Source: Fimbriimonas ginsengisoli
Lineage (GTDB): Bacteria; Armatimonadota; Fimbriimonadia; Fimbriimonadales; Fimbriimonadaceae
NCBI GenBank assembly: GCA_016179045.1
Contig: JACOSL010000047.1
Coordinates: forward strand, 1 to 64,000
Direction of reading: 5' to 3'
DNA length: 64,000 nucleotides
How positions within the stretch are numbered: the first letter of the stretch is position 1; the number at the start of each line of letters is the position of its first letter. Position numbers and translations under genes: made by a program. The notes below the pieces were generated by a model. It was not told the DNA's origin, ran no database searches, and saw only the letters and a program-made list of their open reading frames with translations. Shown here one piece after another: positions 53,351 to 62,258 of this stretch.

Positions 53351-53950
53351 CTACTTCTCGCGGAGGGGGAGGCCCATCAGCTTCAGGAACGCGCGCGCCT
53401 CGTCGTCGTTGCGCGCGGTCGTGCAGATAACGATGTCCATGCCCCGAATCCGATCAAACGTGTCGTAGGGGATTTCCGGAAAAACGAGCTGCTCTTTCAA
53501 TCCGAGAGCGTAGTTGCCTCGCCCGTCGAATGCGTTGGGCGAGAGGCCCTGGAAATCGCGGATGCGGGGCAGAACCACCGTCGCCAGCTTGTCGAAGAAG
53601 TGGTACATGCGATCGCCGCGGAGCGTCACCTTGCAGCCGATCTTCATGCCTTCGCGGAGTTTGAAGTTCGAGATCGCCTTCTTGGACTTGGTCACGACCG
53701 GCTTCTGCCCGGAAATCAGGGTCATGTCGCGCAGCGAGTTTTCGAGGTGCTTGGGGTCCTTCTCGCCCGTACCCGTGCCCATGTTGATCACGATTTTGTC
53801 GAGCTTGGGCAGCTGCATGGGCGACTTGTAGCCAAACTGCTCCCGCAGCTTGGGCGCGACCGTCTCGGCGTAAACGCCGCGCAGGCGCGGCCTTGGCATC
53901 GTCGCCGTGCCGCCCTTGCCTTCCGCTTGATCCTTGTCTTTCTTCGCCAT
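53351..53950 (-). CDS. rplE: 50S ribosomal protein L5
   Basis: 199 residues with [76 protein letters not shown] and a [24 protein letters not shown] tail. It binds 5S rRNA. In most bacteria it is followed by rpsN-rpsH-rplF; here the operon stops and a gene on the other strand faces it. Confidence 0.97.
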   Translation of the reverse strand: MAKKDKDQAEGKGGTATMPRPRLRGVYAETVAPKLREQFGYKSPMQLPKLDKIVINMGTGTGEKDPKHLENSLRDMTLISGQKPVVTKSKKAISNFKLREGMKIGCKVTLRGDRMYHFFDKLATVVLPRIRDFQGLSPNAFDGRGNYALGLKEQLVFPEIPYDTFDRIRGMDIVICTTARNDDEARAFLKLMGLPLREK

Positions 53951-53971
53951 GGTGGGTCCGCCGCCGCTCCC

Positions 53972-54391
53972 TTACTTCTTCTCGGTCTCCATGGGCAGGA
54001 CCGAATCCGGGATCGTCTTGCCGCTCTTCTTGGCAAAGCGCACCAGCTTGCCCTTCTCGACCCGCCGGCCGATGCGCGTGGGCTCGGCCTTTTCGGGGTC
54101 GAGCACCATCACGTTGCTGATGTGCATCGGCATCGCGAGCACGATGCGAGCCGACTTCTGGCCCTGCGCCTTTGACTTTTGATGCTTGATCGCTCGGTTG
54201 AGGGGCAGCGGCTGGTCGGGATTCTCTTCGTTTTCCTGAATCACGATCACCTTGCCTATCTCGCGCAGCACCTTGCTGACGAGGCCGATCTCGCCCTTGT
54301 CTTTGCCCGCGATGACCATCACGCGGTCCCCGCGGCGAATCTTCAGCTTAATCGGGCTGGCGCTTCGCTTGACTTCGGCTTTGGTTGGCAT
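53972..54391 (-). CDS. rplX: 50S ribosomal protein L24
   Basis: 139 residues; KLKIRRGDRVMVIAGKDKGEIGLVSKV is the KOW motif, with later NRAIKHQKSKAQGQ and MHISNVMVLDPEKAEPTRIG. It nucleates 50S assembly. It is somewhat long for L24, with an extended C-terminus. The start ATG at 54391 shares one base with the rplN stop (TGATG), so the genes are coupled; an upstream in-frame extension is discarded. Confidence 0.97.
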   Translation of the reverse strand: MPTKAEVKRSASPIKLKIRRGDRVMVIAGKDKGEIGLVSKVLREIGKVIVIQENEENPDQPLPLNRAIKHQKSKAQGQKSARIVLAMPMHISNVMVLDPEKAEPTRIGRRVEKGKLVRFAKKSGKTIPDSVLPMETEKK

Positions 54392-54762
54392 CAGAGCACC
54401 TCCGGCGCAAGCGAGACGATCTTCATGAAGTTGCGGTCGCGAAGTTCGCGAGCCACCGGGCCGAAGATGCGCGTGCCTCGCGGTTCCATGTTCTGCGGGT
54501 TGATGACCACGCACGCGTTCTCGTCAAAGCGCAGCGTGGAGCCGTCGGAGCGGCGCACCGAACTCTTGGTGCGCACGATCACGGCCCGGATGACCTCGCC
54601 CTTCTTGATCGGCATGTTCGGCGTTGCCACTTTGACCGACGCCACGATAAGATCGCCAATCCCTCCGTAGCGGGGCTGCGAACCCTTGAGCACTCGGATG
54701 CACATCACCTCTCGCGCTCCCGAATTGTCGGCCACCTTGAGTCGGGTGAACTGTTGAATCAT
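54391..54762 (-). CDS. rplN: 50S ribosomal protein L14
   Basis: [55 protein letters not shown] and [20 protein letters not shown]: all L14 blocks, 123 residues. It binds 23S rRNA at the subunit interface. 38 bases after rpsQ, overlapping rplX. Confidence 0.98.
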   Translation of the reverse strand: MIQQFTRLKVADNSGAREVMCIRVLKGSQPRYGGIGDLIVASVKVATPNMPIKKGEVIRAVIVRTKSSVRRSDGSTLRFDENACVVINPQNMEPRGTRIFGPVARELRDRNFMKIVSLAPEVL

Positions 54763-54800
54763 TCTCGTTTCCTAAATTCGAATTCGGGTTCAGCCTAGGG

Positions 54801-55070
54801 CTACTTCGCCTTCTCCACAATCCGCGATATGCGCCACCGCTTCTCCTTGCTGACCGGCCGCGTTTCTGTGATCTCCACGCGGTCCCCCGCCTCGCAACCA
54901 AGCAGGTCGTGCGCTTTGAACTTAGTCGACTTCTGGACGACCTTGCCGTAGAGGGCGTGCTGAACCCGTCGCTCGATCTTGACGACGACGGTCTTATCCA
55001 TCTTGCTGGATACGACGACTCCGTCTCTAACTTTGCGCCGGTTGCGCCCCTCGCCTTGCGTTACGCTCAA
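54801..55070 (-). CDS. rpsQ: 30S ribosomal protein S17, TTG start
   Basis: [43 protein letters not shown] and [23 protein letters not shown], 89 residues. The TTG at 55070 overlaps the rpmC stop (AATTGA), so translation is coupled to L29; no ATG is available in the right place. Confidence 0.95.
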   Translation of the reverse strand: MSVTQGEGRNRRKVRDGVVVSSKMDKTVVVKIERRVQHALYGKVVQKSTKFKAHDLLGCEAGDRVEITETRPVSKEKRWRISRIVEKAK

Positions 55071-55276
55071 TTCACAGCCCCCTTCTTCTTGTCCGAGATC
55101 ACGGTGAGGATGCGCGCGATGTTGTGCCGCCTCACCTTAACGCTTGCCGTGTCGGCCAACTGTCGAAAAACGAGGTCTCGCCGCGCCTTGAACAGCGTAG
55201 CCCGCTCCGCGAGGAGCAACTCTTCCAATTGCTCCACTGATTTTTCCCTCAATTCGACAGCCTTGGTCCCTTTCAT
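55067..55276 (-). CDS. rpmC: 50S ribosomal protein L29
   Basis: 69 residues, helical hairpin: [25 protein letters not shown], then [25 protein letters not shown]. It lies near the peptide exit tunnel. Six bases after rplP and overlapping rpsQ. Confidence 0.96.
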   Translation of the reverse strand: MKGTKAVELREKSVEQLEELLLAERATLFKARRDLVFRQLADTASVKVRRHNIARILTVISDKKKGAVN

Positions 55277-55281
55277 CGTGG

Positions 55282-55749
55282 TTACGCAACCTCTTCTTGC
55301 GCCATGGCGCCGTTGCCGATTGGGATATGGTTGAAATCTGCCTTGCTGACGAATTTGCAGTGGATTGGCATCTTGAAGCCGGCGAGCCGCATGGCCTCTT
55401 TTGCGACTTCCTCGGTCACGCCTTTCATCTCGAACATAACGCGGCCCGGCTTGACCACCGCCACCCAGCCCTCAACCGGCGCCTTGCCCTTGCCCATCCT
55501 GGTTTCGAGCGGCTTCTTGGTGTACGACTTGTCGGGGAAGATGCGAATCCAGACCTGACCGCCGCGCTTGATGTGCCTGGTCATCGCGATTCGGGCCGCC
55601 TCGATCTGTCTGCTCGTGATCCATGATGGCTCGAGCGCCACGAGTCCATAGTCGCCAAACGCGAGAGTGGCGCCCTGAGTGGCGGGGCCCTTCATGCGCC
55701 CGCGATGCATTTTGCGACGGTCGTTCTTAACTTTCTTGGGCATCAACAT
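55282..55749 (-). CDS. rplP: 50S ribosomal protein L16
   Basis: 155 residues. [61 protein letters not shown] and [19 protein letters not shown] identify L16. ATG at 55749 has GGAGGTGA six bases upstream, inside the end of rpsC (22-base overlap), so that start is chosen over the ATG two codons later. Confidence 0.98.
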   Translation of the reverse strand: MLMPKKVKNDRRKMHRGRMKGPATQGATLAFGDYGLVALEPSWITSRQIEAARIAMTRHIKRGGQVWIRIFPDKSYTKKPLETRMGKGKAPVEGWVAVVKPGRVMFEMKGVTEEVAKEAMRLAGFKMPIHCKFVSKADFNHIPIGNGAMAQEEVA

Positions 55750-56458
55750 TGGCCGTCACCTCCTCTTGGGCGGGTCGCTCGCGCCGACGAATTTCGGGAG
55801 CGTGCACGCGCCTTTCGGGGAGCACCTCTCCCTTGTAAATCCACACCTTGCATCCAACCGATCCGTAGACCGTGTGCGCGGTGGCAAAGCCGTAATCGAT
55901 GTCCGCGCGGAGCGTGTGCAGAGGGATCTTGCCCACCTTGTCGCCCTCGCGCCGGGCGATCTCGGAGCCACCCAACCGTCCGGACACTTGAACCTTGATG
56001 CCGCGTCCGTTCAGCCGCACGCAGCGGGTCATCGCCTGGCGCATGGCGCGTCGGTGGCTGATGCGCTTTTCGAGCTGCTGGCAGATGTTCTCGGCCACAA
56101 GCTGGGCGTCGAGTTCGGGCTGACGCACCTCGGTGACGTTGACCTGAACGGCATCCAACTGGCCCTCGCGACGGACCATCCGGTTCAGCTTGTCGGTCAG
56201 TTCGTCGATGCCCTTTCCACCCTTGCCGATAATCGCCCCGGGACGGGCGGTGTAGATGTTGACCTTGACCCGGTTGGCGGCACGCTCGATCTCGATTCGG
56301 GACACGTTGCCATGCCCCACTCGGCCCTTGATGACGGTGCGAATCTCGTCATCTTGCTTAAGCGCCTTAGCATAGGTCTTCTTGTCGCCGTACCAGTGGC
56401 TGTCGAAGCCTCGGATGATGCCTACGCGCAGGCCGACGGGATGAATTTTCTGACCCAA
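55727..56458 (-). CDS. rpsC: 30S ribosomal protein S3, TTG start
   Basis: [22 protein letters not shown] at the N-terminus fixes the start at the TTG at 56458, one base after the rplV stop; a longer frame to 56530 would overlap rplV. KH domain with [15 protein letters not shown] and a C-terminal [12 protein letters not shown] block, 243 residues. GAGGGAG lies upstream of the TTG. Confidence 0.97.
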   Translation of the reverse strand: MGQKIHPVGLRVGIIRGFDSHWYGDKKTYAKALKQDDEIRTVIKGRVGHGNVSRIEIERAANRVKVNIYTARPGAIIGKGGKGIDELTDKLNRMVRREGQLDAVQVNVTEVRQPELDAQLVAENICQQLEKRISHRRAMRQAMTRCVRLNGRGIKVQVSGRLGGSEIARREGDKVGKIPLHTLRADIDYGFATAHTVYGSVGCKVWIYKGEVLPERRVHAPEIRRRERPAQEEVTANVDAQES

Positions 56459-56459
56459 G

Positions 56460-57041
56460 TTACTCTGCTCCCTCTTGAGGCTCGGCGAGCGACGCTTCGA
56501 CGCTCGGGCTCCCACTTTCGGTCTCGGCAACCGCCACCGGCTCCGGCGTACTCTCGACCACGGTCGGCTCCTCTGCCGCCGCTAGCCCTTCGATGGGTGT
56601 CTCGACCTCGGCTTCCGTCGCCTTCGCGCCTCGCTTCCTGCCCGTCTTGATTCCAAGAGTTGGTCGAGGCTTCGCCTTTGTGCCATGCGGCTTCACCCTG
56701 GCCGCCGGTTCGTAGTCCTGTACGACCACCGTGATGTGGCTAGTCTTCTTAAGAATTCGTCCCGCCCTGCCCTGCGCCTTGGCGATGATTCGTTTCAGCC
56801 GCGGGCCCTCGTCGATCTTGATTTCCGAGATGCGCAACATCTCGGGTGACACGTCGTGGTTCTCCCGCGCATTCGCTACTGCACTCATCAGAGTCTTTCG
56901 CAGTTCGCGCGCGCCCTTGCTGGGCTGGTAGCGCAGCAAGGCGGCGGCTTGGTTGGCAGGCTTGCCGCGGACTTGATCCGCGACGATGCGAACCTTCCTG
57001 GGCTGCACGCGCACGTACTTAGAGACAGCTCGAACTTCCAT
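56460..57041 (-). CDS. rplV: 50S ribosomal protein L22 with long acidic C-terminal extension, 193 residues
   Basis: Residues 1-112 are normal L22: AVSKYVRVQPRKVRIVADQVRG, ALLRYQPSKGARELRKTLMSA, KAQGRAGRILKKTSHITVVV. An extra 80 residues follow: a basic part (KPHGTKAKPRPTLGIKTGRKRG) then a Glu/Ala/Pro/Ser-rich tail (EVETPIEGLAAAEEP, ending SLAEPQEGAE). Most bacterial L22 proteins are about 110-120 residues. The tail would project outside the ribosome near the tunnel exit. Confidence 0.96.
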   Translation of the reverse strand: MEVRAVSKYVRVQPRKVRIVADQVRGKPANQAAALLRYQPSKGARELRKTLMSAVANARENHDVSPEMLRISEIKIDEGPRLKRIIAKAQGRAGRILKKTSHITVVVQDYEPAARVKPHGTKAKPRPTLGIKTGRKRGAKATEAEVETPIEGLAAAEEPTVVESTPEPVAVAETESGSPSVEASLAEPQEGAE

Positions 57042-57098
57042 GGCTTTGCCGACGCTCCCCAGCGTTCGGCGGGAATGCAGATTGTACCCGCCGCGAGG

Positions 57099-57386
57099 CT
57101 ACTTGAGCTTCGTCCCCCTCTCGGTCAGCTGACCGCCATGACCCCGAAACGTGCGGGTAGGCGCGAATTCGCCCAGCTTGTGGCCGATCATGTTCTCGGT
57201 CACGTAAATCGGCACGTGCTTGCGGCCATCGTGGACTGCGAACGTGTGACCCACCATGTCGGGGGTGATCGTAGAGCGCCGGCTCCACGTCTTCACAATC
57301 CGCTTCTCGCCCTTACTGTTCATGTCCACCACCTTCTTCATCAGGTGGTCGTCCACGAAAAAGCCTTTCTTTAAGCTTCTAGCCAT
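57099..57386 (-). CDS. rpsS: 30S ribosomal protein S19
   Basis: 95 residues: [42 protein letters not shown]-like core, [20 protein letters not shown]. It contacts tRNA in the 30S head. 26 bases after rplB. Confidence 0.98.
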   Translation of the reverse strand: MARSLKKGFFVDDHLMKKVVDMNSKGEKRIVKTWSRRSTITPDMVGHTFAVHDGRKHVPIYVTENMIGHKLGEFAPTRTFRGHGGQLTERGTKLK

Positions 57387-57412
57387 AGCTCATGCAATAG
57401 CGCGGCGAGCGC

Positions 57413-58243
57413 TTAAGCGTTCCTCCTGCGCACGATGTACCGATCGGTGCGCTTGTTGTGACGTGTCTTGGAGCCGCGGGCCTTGTTTCCCCAGCGATCG
57501 ACGGGGCCCTTCTTGCGGCCGACTGGCGACTTCGCCTCGCCGCCGCCGTGTGGGTGGTCGCGGGGGCTCTTGACGACTCCCCGTACGTGGGGCTTCTTGC
57601 CAAGGCCGCGATTCTTGCCCGCCTTGCCGATCGATTCGTTCTCGTGTTCGGCGTTGCCAACTTCGCCGACCGTCGCCCGGCAGGTGTTATGCACCATGCG
57701 CATTTCGCCGCTTGGCAACCGGAGCGTTACGTAGCTCCCTTCCTTGGCCATGACCTGGGCGGATGCGCCGGCCGACCGCACGAGTTGCGCGCCCCTGCGA
57801 GGCTGCAATTCCAGGTTGTGAACCAGAGTACCGAGGGGGATGTTCTTGAGCAAGAGGGTGTGGCCTGGCAAGATGTCGGCGCCATCGCCGCTCTGCACGC
57901 GATCGCCTACGCCCAAGTCTTTGGGAGCGAGGATGTATCGCTTTTCGCCATCGCCGTAATGGAGCAGCGCGATTCTGCACGTCCGATTCGGGTCGTATTC
58001 GATAGCCGCGACCTTGGCCGCGATCCCGTCCTTATCCCGCTTGAAGTCGATCATCCGGTACCGGGTGCGGTTGCCCCCTCCCCGGTTGGCCATGGTGAGG
58101 CGTCCGCTGCTGTTGCGTCCGCCCGTCTTGGGCTTTGCCACCGTCAGCTTCTTCTCGGGACGCCCCTTGGTCACTTCTTCGTAGCTCGAAGTGATCATGA
58201 ACCGGCGTCCCGGCGAGGTCGGTTTGAACTGTCTGGTCGGCAT
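57413..58243 (-). CDS. rplB: 50S ribosomal protein L2
   Basis: 276 residues with [65 protein letters not shown], and the peptidyl-transferase-near block [20 protein letters not shown]. Ends three bases before rplW's stop side neighbour. Confidence 0.99.
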   Translation of the reverse strand: MPTRQFKPTSPGRRFMITSSYEEVTKGRPEKKLTVAKPKTGGRNSSGRLTMANRGGGNRTRYRMIDFKRDKDGIAAKVAAIEYDPNRTCRIALLHYGDGEKRYILAPKDLGVGDRVQSGDGADILPGHTLLLKNIPLGTLVHNLELQPRRGAQLVRSAGASAQVMAKEGSYVTLRLPSGEMRMVHNTCRATVGEVGNAEHENESIGKAGKNRGLGKKPHVRGVVKSPRDHPHGGGEAKSPVGRKKGPVDRWGNKARGSKTRHNKRTDRYIVRRRNA

Positions 58244-58245
58244 CT

Positions 58246-58590
58246 TTAGACTCCGTAATCCTCCAGCACCTGGCCGCGGGCAAGCGTTACGATCGCCTTC
58301 TTGCGTTCCTTGGTCAAGCCGGTCACTCGCATGCCACGTCGCTTCCGCTTGGGATGCACGTTGATGGTGCGCACGCTCGTAACCTTGATCGCGTCGCTTG
58401 CCTTCTTCCCGGCGTTGTAGATCGCCTCGATCGCGTGCCTGATTTCGATCTTGTTCGCCTCGGGCGCGACCAAGAAGCTGTACTTGCGGACAAGCCGCTC
58501 TTCCTCGCGAATGCGCGGATCGCCGTACGAGAGGGCGACCGTCTTCTCCGAGATCAGGGGCTTCAGGATGACCAGATGCGGGTTCTTCAT
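58246..58590 (-). CDS. rplW: 50S ribosomal protein L23
   Basis: Starts [20 protein letters not shown] at the ATG at 58590, which overlaps the rplD stop as ATGA, so L4 and L23 are coupled. The core is [26 protein letters not shown] with [25 protein letters not shown] after it. 114 residues. It docks trigger factor and SRP at the tunnel exit. Confidence 0.96.
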   Translation of the reverse strand: MKNPHLVILKPLISEKTVALSYGDPRIREEERLVRKYSFLVAPEANKIEIRHAIEAIYNAGKKASDAIKVTSVRTINVHPKRKRRGMRVTGLTKERKKAIVTLARGQVLEDYGV

Positions 58591-59258
58591 TTGCCCCACA
58601 CTTCCTCGATGAGCGTCAGCGCCTCTTGGGCGATCAGAATCTTGTGCGCGACCATCAGATCGCGCGCAGAAAACGTGTTCGTCTTGGCCGCATCAGCACC
58701 CTCTGCAGTCTTGGGCGCGGGCGCGGTGCGCACCGTTACGTTGGGCAGATTACGGAAGCTCTTCCAGACGACCTCGTCGTAGCGGGGCAATACGAGCAGC
58801 ACCCGCCGGACGTCGGCCACTCCCGCCGCGACTAATACCTTGGCCGCATCCTTGGTCTTTGGCGCGGCAAAGGCGAACGCTTCCGAAACGATCAAGTCGC
58901 CCGAATCGGCTCTGTCGGCGAGCGCGGCGAGAATCGCGGCTCTTCGCTCGCGCTGGTTGAGCTTCTTTTCGTAATCGCGCGGCTTAACCGCAAACGCCAT
59001 CCCGCCGTGGGCGTAGTGCGGCGCTCGGATGGAGCCCTGCCGAGCCCGGCCGGTCTTCTTCTGCCGGTGAGGCTTTCGGCCGCCCCCTCGCGCTTCGGCC
59101 CGCGTCTTGGCCGACTGTGTTCCCTGCCTACTGTTAGCCTCTTCGGCCACCACCGCGCGATGGATCGTTGTGGCCGAGGCCTTGGCGCGCGAGCGGAGGT
59201 TATCGCTCAATTCCGCCTTTTTCGCCGTGGTGGGCGCGCTCTTCTTCTTTTCTGCCAT
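58587..59258 (-). CDS. rplD: 50S ribosomal protein L4
   Basis: 223 residues. Conserved loop [41 protein letters not shown], which lines the exit tunnel, is clear. The N-terminus has an extra Lys/Ala-rich leader. In some bacteria L4 also represses its own operon. Five bases before rplC. Confidence 0.97.
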   Translation of the reverse strand: MAEKKKSAPTTAKKAELSDNLRSRAKASATTIHRAVVAEEANSRQGTQSAKTRAEARGGGRKPHRQKKTGRARQGSIRAPHYAHGGMAFAVKPRDYEKKLNQRERRAAILAALADRADSGDLIVSEAFAFAAPKTKDAAKVLVAAGVADVRRVLLVLPRYDEVVWKSFRNLPNVTVRTAPAPKTAEGADAAKTNTFSARDLMVAHKILIAQEALTLIEEVWGK

Positions 59259-59263
59259 TTCGT

Positions 59264-59890
59264 TTACCTCGCCACCTTTTGGATCACGACTAGGCCCCCG
59301 TTCGGCCCGGCGACGCTGCCGTCGACCAAGATCAAATTTCGTTCGGCATCGACCCGAACCACCTTCAGGCTCTTTTGCGTCACCTGGGCATCGCCCATGC
59401 GGCCCGGTTTGCGCGTGCCCTTGAATACGCGCTGCGGCCCGGTCGCTCCGCTCGAGAGCGGCCGCCGGTGCGTCATATAGCCGTGGGTCATGTGCTGGCC
59501 CTTGAAGTGGTAGCGCTTCACGCCGCCCTGGAAACCTTTGCCCTTGCTCGTGCCGGTCACCGTCACGCTTTCGCCCTCTGCGAAGATGTCCGCCTTCACC
59601 TGCTGGCCCGGCTCCAGCCCGTCGGTTTCGGCAAGCCTAAACTCGCGCAGGGTGCGCAGATTCTTGACCACGCCCGCCTTGCGTAGATGCCCCGCCTTTG
59701 GAAATGTGAGCTTCTTCTCTGAGATCTCCCCGAATCCGACCTGGACGGCGTTGTAACCGTCCTTGTCAGCGGTCTTGATTTGGGTTACGAACACGGGGCC
59801 CGCCTGAATGACGGTTACGGGCACCATCTTCCCCTCGGGGGAAAAAAGGTGCGTCATCCCAATCTTCTTGCCTAGAATTCCTGGCAGCAA
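59264..59890 (-). CDS. rplC: 50S ribosomal protein L3, TTG start
   Basis: 208 residues: PGILGKKIGMTHLFSPEGKMVPVTVI, the W-finger region GTSKGKGFQGGVKRYHFKGQHMTHG and RKPGRMGDAQVTQKSLKVVRVDAE. The TTG at 59890 with GGAG six bases upstream is the start. A promoter-like element at 60058-60087 lies upstream, after the inserted FkbM genes. Confidence 0.97.
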   Translation of the reverse strand: MLPGILGKKIGMTHLFSPEGKMVPVTVIQAGPVFVTQIKTADKDGYNAVQVGFGEISEKKLTFPKAGHLRKAGVVKNLRTLREFRLAETDGLEPGQQVKADIFAEGESVTVTGTSKGKGFQGGVKRYHFKGQHMTHGYMTHRRPLSSGATGPQRVFKGTRKPGRMGDAQVTQKSLKVVRVDAERNLILVDGSVAGPNGGLVVIQKVAR

Positions 59891-60057
59891 CTATCGCTCC
59901 TTCCAGCCGCGCACAAAGCCACAGCATTACACGGCCTTGCCGCATCAGCTTCGTTCCCGGGTTCGCTCTCATTGCGGTTGCCCTACCTGAGGGTCTGCAA
60001 GCGCACCGGCGGTCCGTTGAAGCCAGCGGATTCGCGATCCATTGACCGCGAGCCAGT

Positions 60058-60087
60058 AGGATACTCCCTTTGTGCGCCGAACGTCAA
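60058..60087 (-). promoter_or_regulatory. Sigma70-like promoter candidate in front of rplC
   Basis: On the minus strand TTGACG (60082-60087) is followed after 18 bases by TATCCT (60058-60063). It lies 168 bases upstream of the rplC start and just inside the end of the second FkbM gene's downstream spacer, so rplC-rplE could be transcribed independently of tuf-rpsJ-fkbM. Confidence 0.5.
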
Positions 60088-60112
60088 CGCCTGGTTGCCT
60101 GAATTCAACCGC

Positions 60113-60832
60113 CTAGTCCAGACGATTGAGAATCGATACGCAGATATCGTTGTGCGAAAGGAAGTCCCGGTCCTGGTCGGCGATGCATCTCAGGAATGGC
60201 CTCGCGGTTCCCGCCTTCGGGAGCAGCCCATCATGTAGCTCGATGAGGATGACCGGGGTCTGCGCAACCCACTCGGTGTTTGCTTGAAAGAGATCGGCCT
60301 CGCCGCCCTCGATGTCGACCTTGACCAGGAACGGCCAAACCTTGCCGTCAGACTCCTCGGCGTAGATCTGGTTCAGGGTGTAGCATGGGGCGCCCAGTTG
60401 CCCGCCCACGACTCTTTCCGCTCGCAGTCCGCTGAAGCCAAGGCCGGGATCCGTCACTTTGGCGTTGCCCGGCTCGGAGGAGACGGCGCCATTCAAGCAC
60501 CTCACGTCCAGGCCTTCGGTGTTCTTTACCAACAACTCGAAGTTTTGAGCATCAGGCTCGATAGACACGATCCGCGCCGTTGGATAAAGCATCGAGAAGA
60601 ACACGGCCGTCGCCCCAATGTTGCCCCCGGCATCCACGATCAGGGGCCGCTCGTCGAGCAGGGCGTGGCGGCTGAGCAGAGAGACGATCTCCGCTCCGCG
60701 ACTGGGATAATCGCGCAGATTGTAGGCCCCACGTCGGAACACTTCGGCGATCACGTTTGGGTCGGAGCTGCCCGGTCGATACGACATTTCACGCTGGGTT
60801 TTCCCGTAGAAGACTGTTCCGCTCGCAATCAC
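60113..60832 (-). CDS. FkbM-family SAM methyltransferase, copy 2, 239 residues
   Basis: SAM-binding motif VDAGGNIGATAVFF (about 67-80), acidic end of strand 2 in IVSIEPDAQNFELL and the FkbM hallmark VDIEGGEADLF. The C-terminus is VILIELHDGLLPKAGTARPF. GTG start at 60832 with AAAGGG upstream; the same position in copy 1 is ATG, which supports it. FkbM methyltransferases typically O-methylate sugars or polyketide hydroxyls. It sits between rpsJ and rplC, where almost no bacterium has one. About 70% identical by eye to copy 1. Confidence 0.9.
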   Translation of the reverse strand: MIASGTVFYGKTQREMSYRPGSSDPNVIAEVFRRGAYNLRDYPSRGAEIVSLLSRHALLDERPLIVDAGGNIGATAVFFSMLYPTARIVSIEPDAQNFELLVKNTEGLDVRCLNGAVSSEPGNAKVTDPGLGFSGLRAERVVGGQLGAPCYTLNQIYAEESDGKVWPFLVKVDIEGGEADLFQANTEWVAQTPVILIELHDGLLPKAGTARPFLRCIADQDRDFLSHNDICVSILNRLD

Positions 60833-60909
60833 ATCTTCACCCTTTCAATGAACGGGCAGAAAGGCGAGCCTCGGTTCTGCTTGCCGTCAGCCACCGGCGA
60901 CCGATGCCC

Positions 60910-61072
60910 CCAATTGATTCTGAAGTTGACGCTGCTTGACAGGTCGAGCCGGGCGAGTTCGTCCCGCGTCTGTCTGCTTCGAGGATGTTTGAAGGACGCT
61001 TGCGCGACCCCAACTCGGAGGGCTCCATCGGGGCCTTGCCGCCGTGCGTTCCGGAAACTACCCTCGCACCGT
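60910..61072 (-). pseudogene. Decayed 3' end of rpsJ between the two FkbM genes
   Basis: On the minus strand this reads RDELARLDLSSSVNFRIN where rpsJ ends [18 protein letters not shown], then continues past the place where S10 has its stop (TAG replaced by TGG). DNA identity to the rpsJ 3' end is high and collinear over about 160 bases (for example AGGTCGAGCCGGGCGAG against AAGTCGAGTCGGGTCAG, and GGCTCCATCG against GTGCTCCATCG), with a net 4-base indel. The distance rpsJ stop to remnant (about 981) equals the distance between the two FkbM starts (984). It is therefore debris of a tandem duplication. Confidence 0.8.
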
Positions 61073-61090
61073 CCTCCGAAGGAAACCGCT

Positions 61091-61816
61091 TTACTCCAAC
61101 TCATTGCGAATCGACACGTAGTTCTCGTTGTGCGATAGGCACTGGAAATCGCGGTCCTGATCTGCCATGCACCGGAAGAACGGCCGGGCTGTTCCCGCCT
61201 TCGGGAGCAGCCAATCGTGCAGTTCGATGAGGATCACCGGAGTCTGGGCAACCCACTCCGTATTGCCCTGAAACAGGTCGCCCTCGCTCCCCTCGATGTC
61301 GATCTTAACAAGGAACGGCCAGATTTTGTTGGAGGACTCCTCCATCAAAATCTGGTTGACCGTGTAGCACGGTATGCCCGGCTCTTGACCCGAGAACCTT
61401 TCGGTGCGCAGTCCGCTATACCCAAGGCCGGTGTCGATAACCCTCGCCGCACCCGGCTGGGAGGAGACGGCGCCGTTGAGGCACCTCACGTCCAGCCCTT
61501 CGGTGTTCTTCACCAATAGCTCGAAGTTCCGCGGATCGGGCTCGATCGACACGATCCGCGCGATCGGATAGACCATCGCGAAGTACACGGCCGCCGCGCC
61601 GATGTTTCCGCCCGCATCAACGATCAGGGGTCGCTCCTCGAGGAGGGCGTGGCGCTTTAGCATCGCGTTTATCTCGTCCCCTCGGGAGCGAAGGTCGCGC
61701 AGATTGTACGCCCCGCGACGGAACACGTCGCCGATCACGCCGGCGTCCGTGCTGCTGGACCGGAATGAGATTTCACGGCGGAACTGCCCCCAGGAAACCG
61801 TTTCGGTTGCAATCAT
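61091..61816 (-). CDS. FkbM-family SAM methyltransferase, copy 1, 241 residues
   Basis: ATG at 61816 chosen because it aligns with the copy 2 start (MIATETV against MIASGTV). Motifs VDAGGNIGAAAVYF, IVSIEPDPRNFELLVKN, VKIDIEGSEGDLF and VILIELHDWLLPKAGTARPFF match copy 2 nearly base for base. It lies 75 bases downstream of rpsJ on the same strand, inside the S10 operon. Sugar or secondary-metabolite O-methylation is the family role; the substrate is unknown and no glycan gene is adjacent. Confidence 0.9.
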   Translation of the reverse strand: MIATETVSWGQFRREISFRSSSTDAGVIGDVFRRGAYNLRDLRSRGDEINAMLKRHALLEERPLIVDAGGNIGAAAVYFAMVYPIARIVSIEPDPRNFELLVKNTEGLDVRCLNGAVSSQPGAARVIDTGLGYSGLRTERFSGQEPGIPCYTVNQILMEESSNKIWPFLVKIDIEGSEGDLFQGNTEWVAQTPVILIELHDWLLPKAGTARPFFRCMADQDRDFQCLSHNENYVSIRNELE

Positions 61817-61890
61817 TCCTTTACTTTGCAAGCACGGCCCAGCCGGGGGCTACGCAGCGTCAGCGTTGAAATCCTCCGTTCGAGAATCGC

Positions 61891-62196
61891 CTAGTTGATT
61901 TCGATGTCGACGCCGCTCGGCAAGTCGAGTCGGGTCAGCGCATCGATGGTCTTGTTCGTCGGCTCGAGAATGTCGATGAGCCGGTTGTGCGTTCGCAATT
62001 CGAAGTGCTCCATCGACTCCTTGTCGATGTGGGGCCCTCGGATGACGCAGAACTTGCGGATGTTCGTGGGCAAGGGGATCGGCCCCGCGACGCGAGCGCC
62101 CGTTCGTTTGGCCGTTTCCGTGATCCTCTCGGCCGATTGGTCGATGATCCGGTGGTCGTAGGCCCTGAGCCTTATTCTGAGTTTCATTCCTGCCAT
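61891..62196 (-). CDS. rpsJ: 30S ribosomal protein S10
   Basis: 101 residues: [51 protein letters not shown] and [14 protein letters not shown]. The ATG at 62196 gives the usual MAG-start; the ATG three codons later is the alternative. It is the first gene of the S10 operon, after tuf, and is followed by the two FkbM genes instead of rplC. Confidence 0.97.
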   Translation of the reverse strand: MAGMKLRIRLRAYDHRIIDQSAERITETAKRTGARVAGPIPLPTNIRKFCVIRGPHIDKESMEHFELRTHNRLIDILEPTNKTIDALTRLDLPSGVDIEIN

Positions 62197-62215
62197 AGGC
62201 GCTGCTCTTTGTTCG

Positions 62216-62250
62216 AAGCCCCCGGTTCCCTCTTCGGGCCCCGGGGGCTT
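62216..62250. repeat. 10-bp hairpin between tuf and rpsJ
   Basis: AAGCCCCCGG (62216-62225) and CCGGGGGCTT (62241-62250) pair perfectly around a 15-base loop. No T-run follows in the minus direction, so it is more likely a pause/attenuator or processing stem than a full terminator. Confidence 0.55.
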
Positions 62251-62258
62251 CCTTTTCC

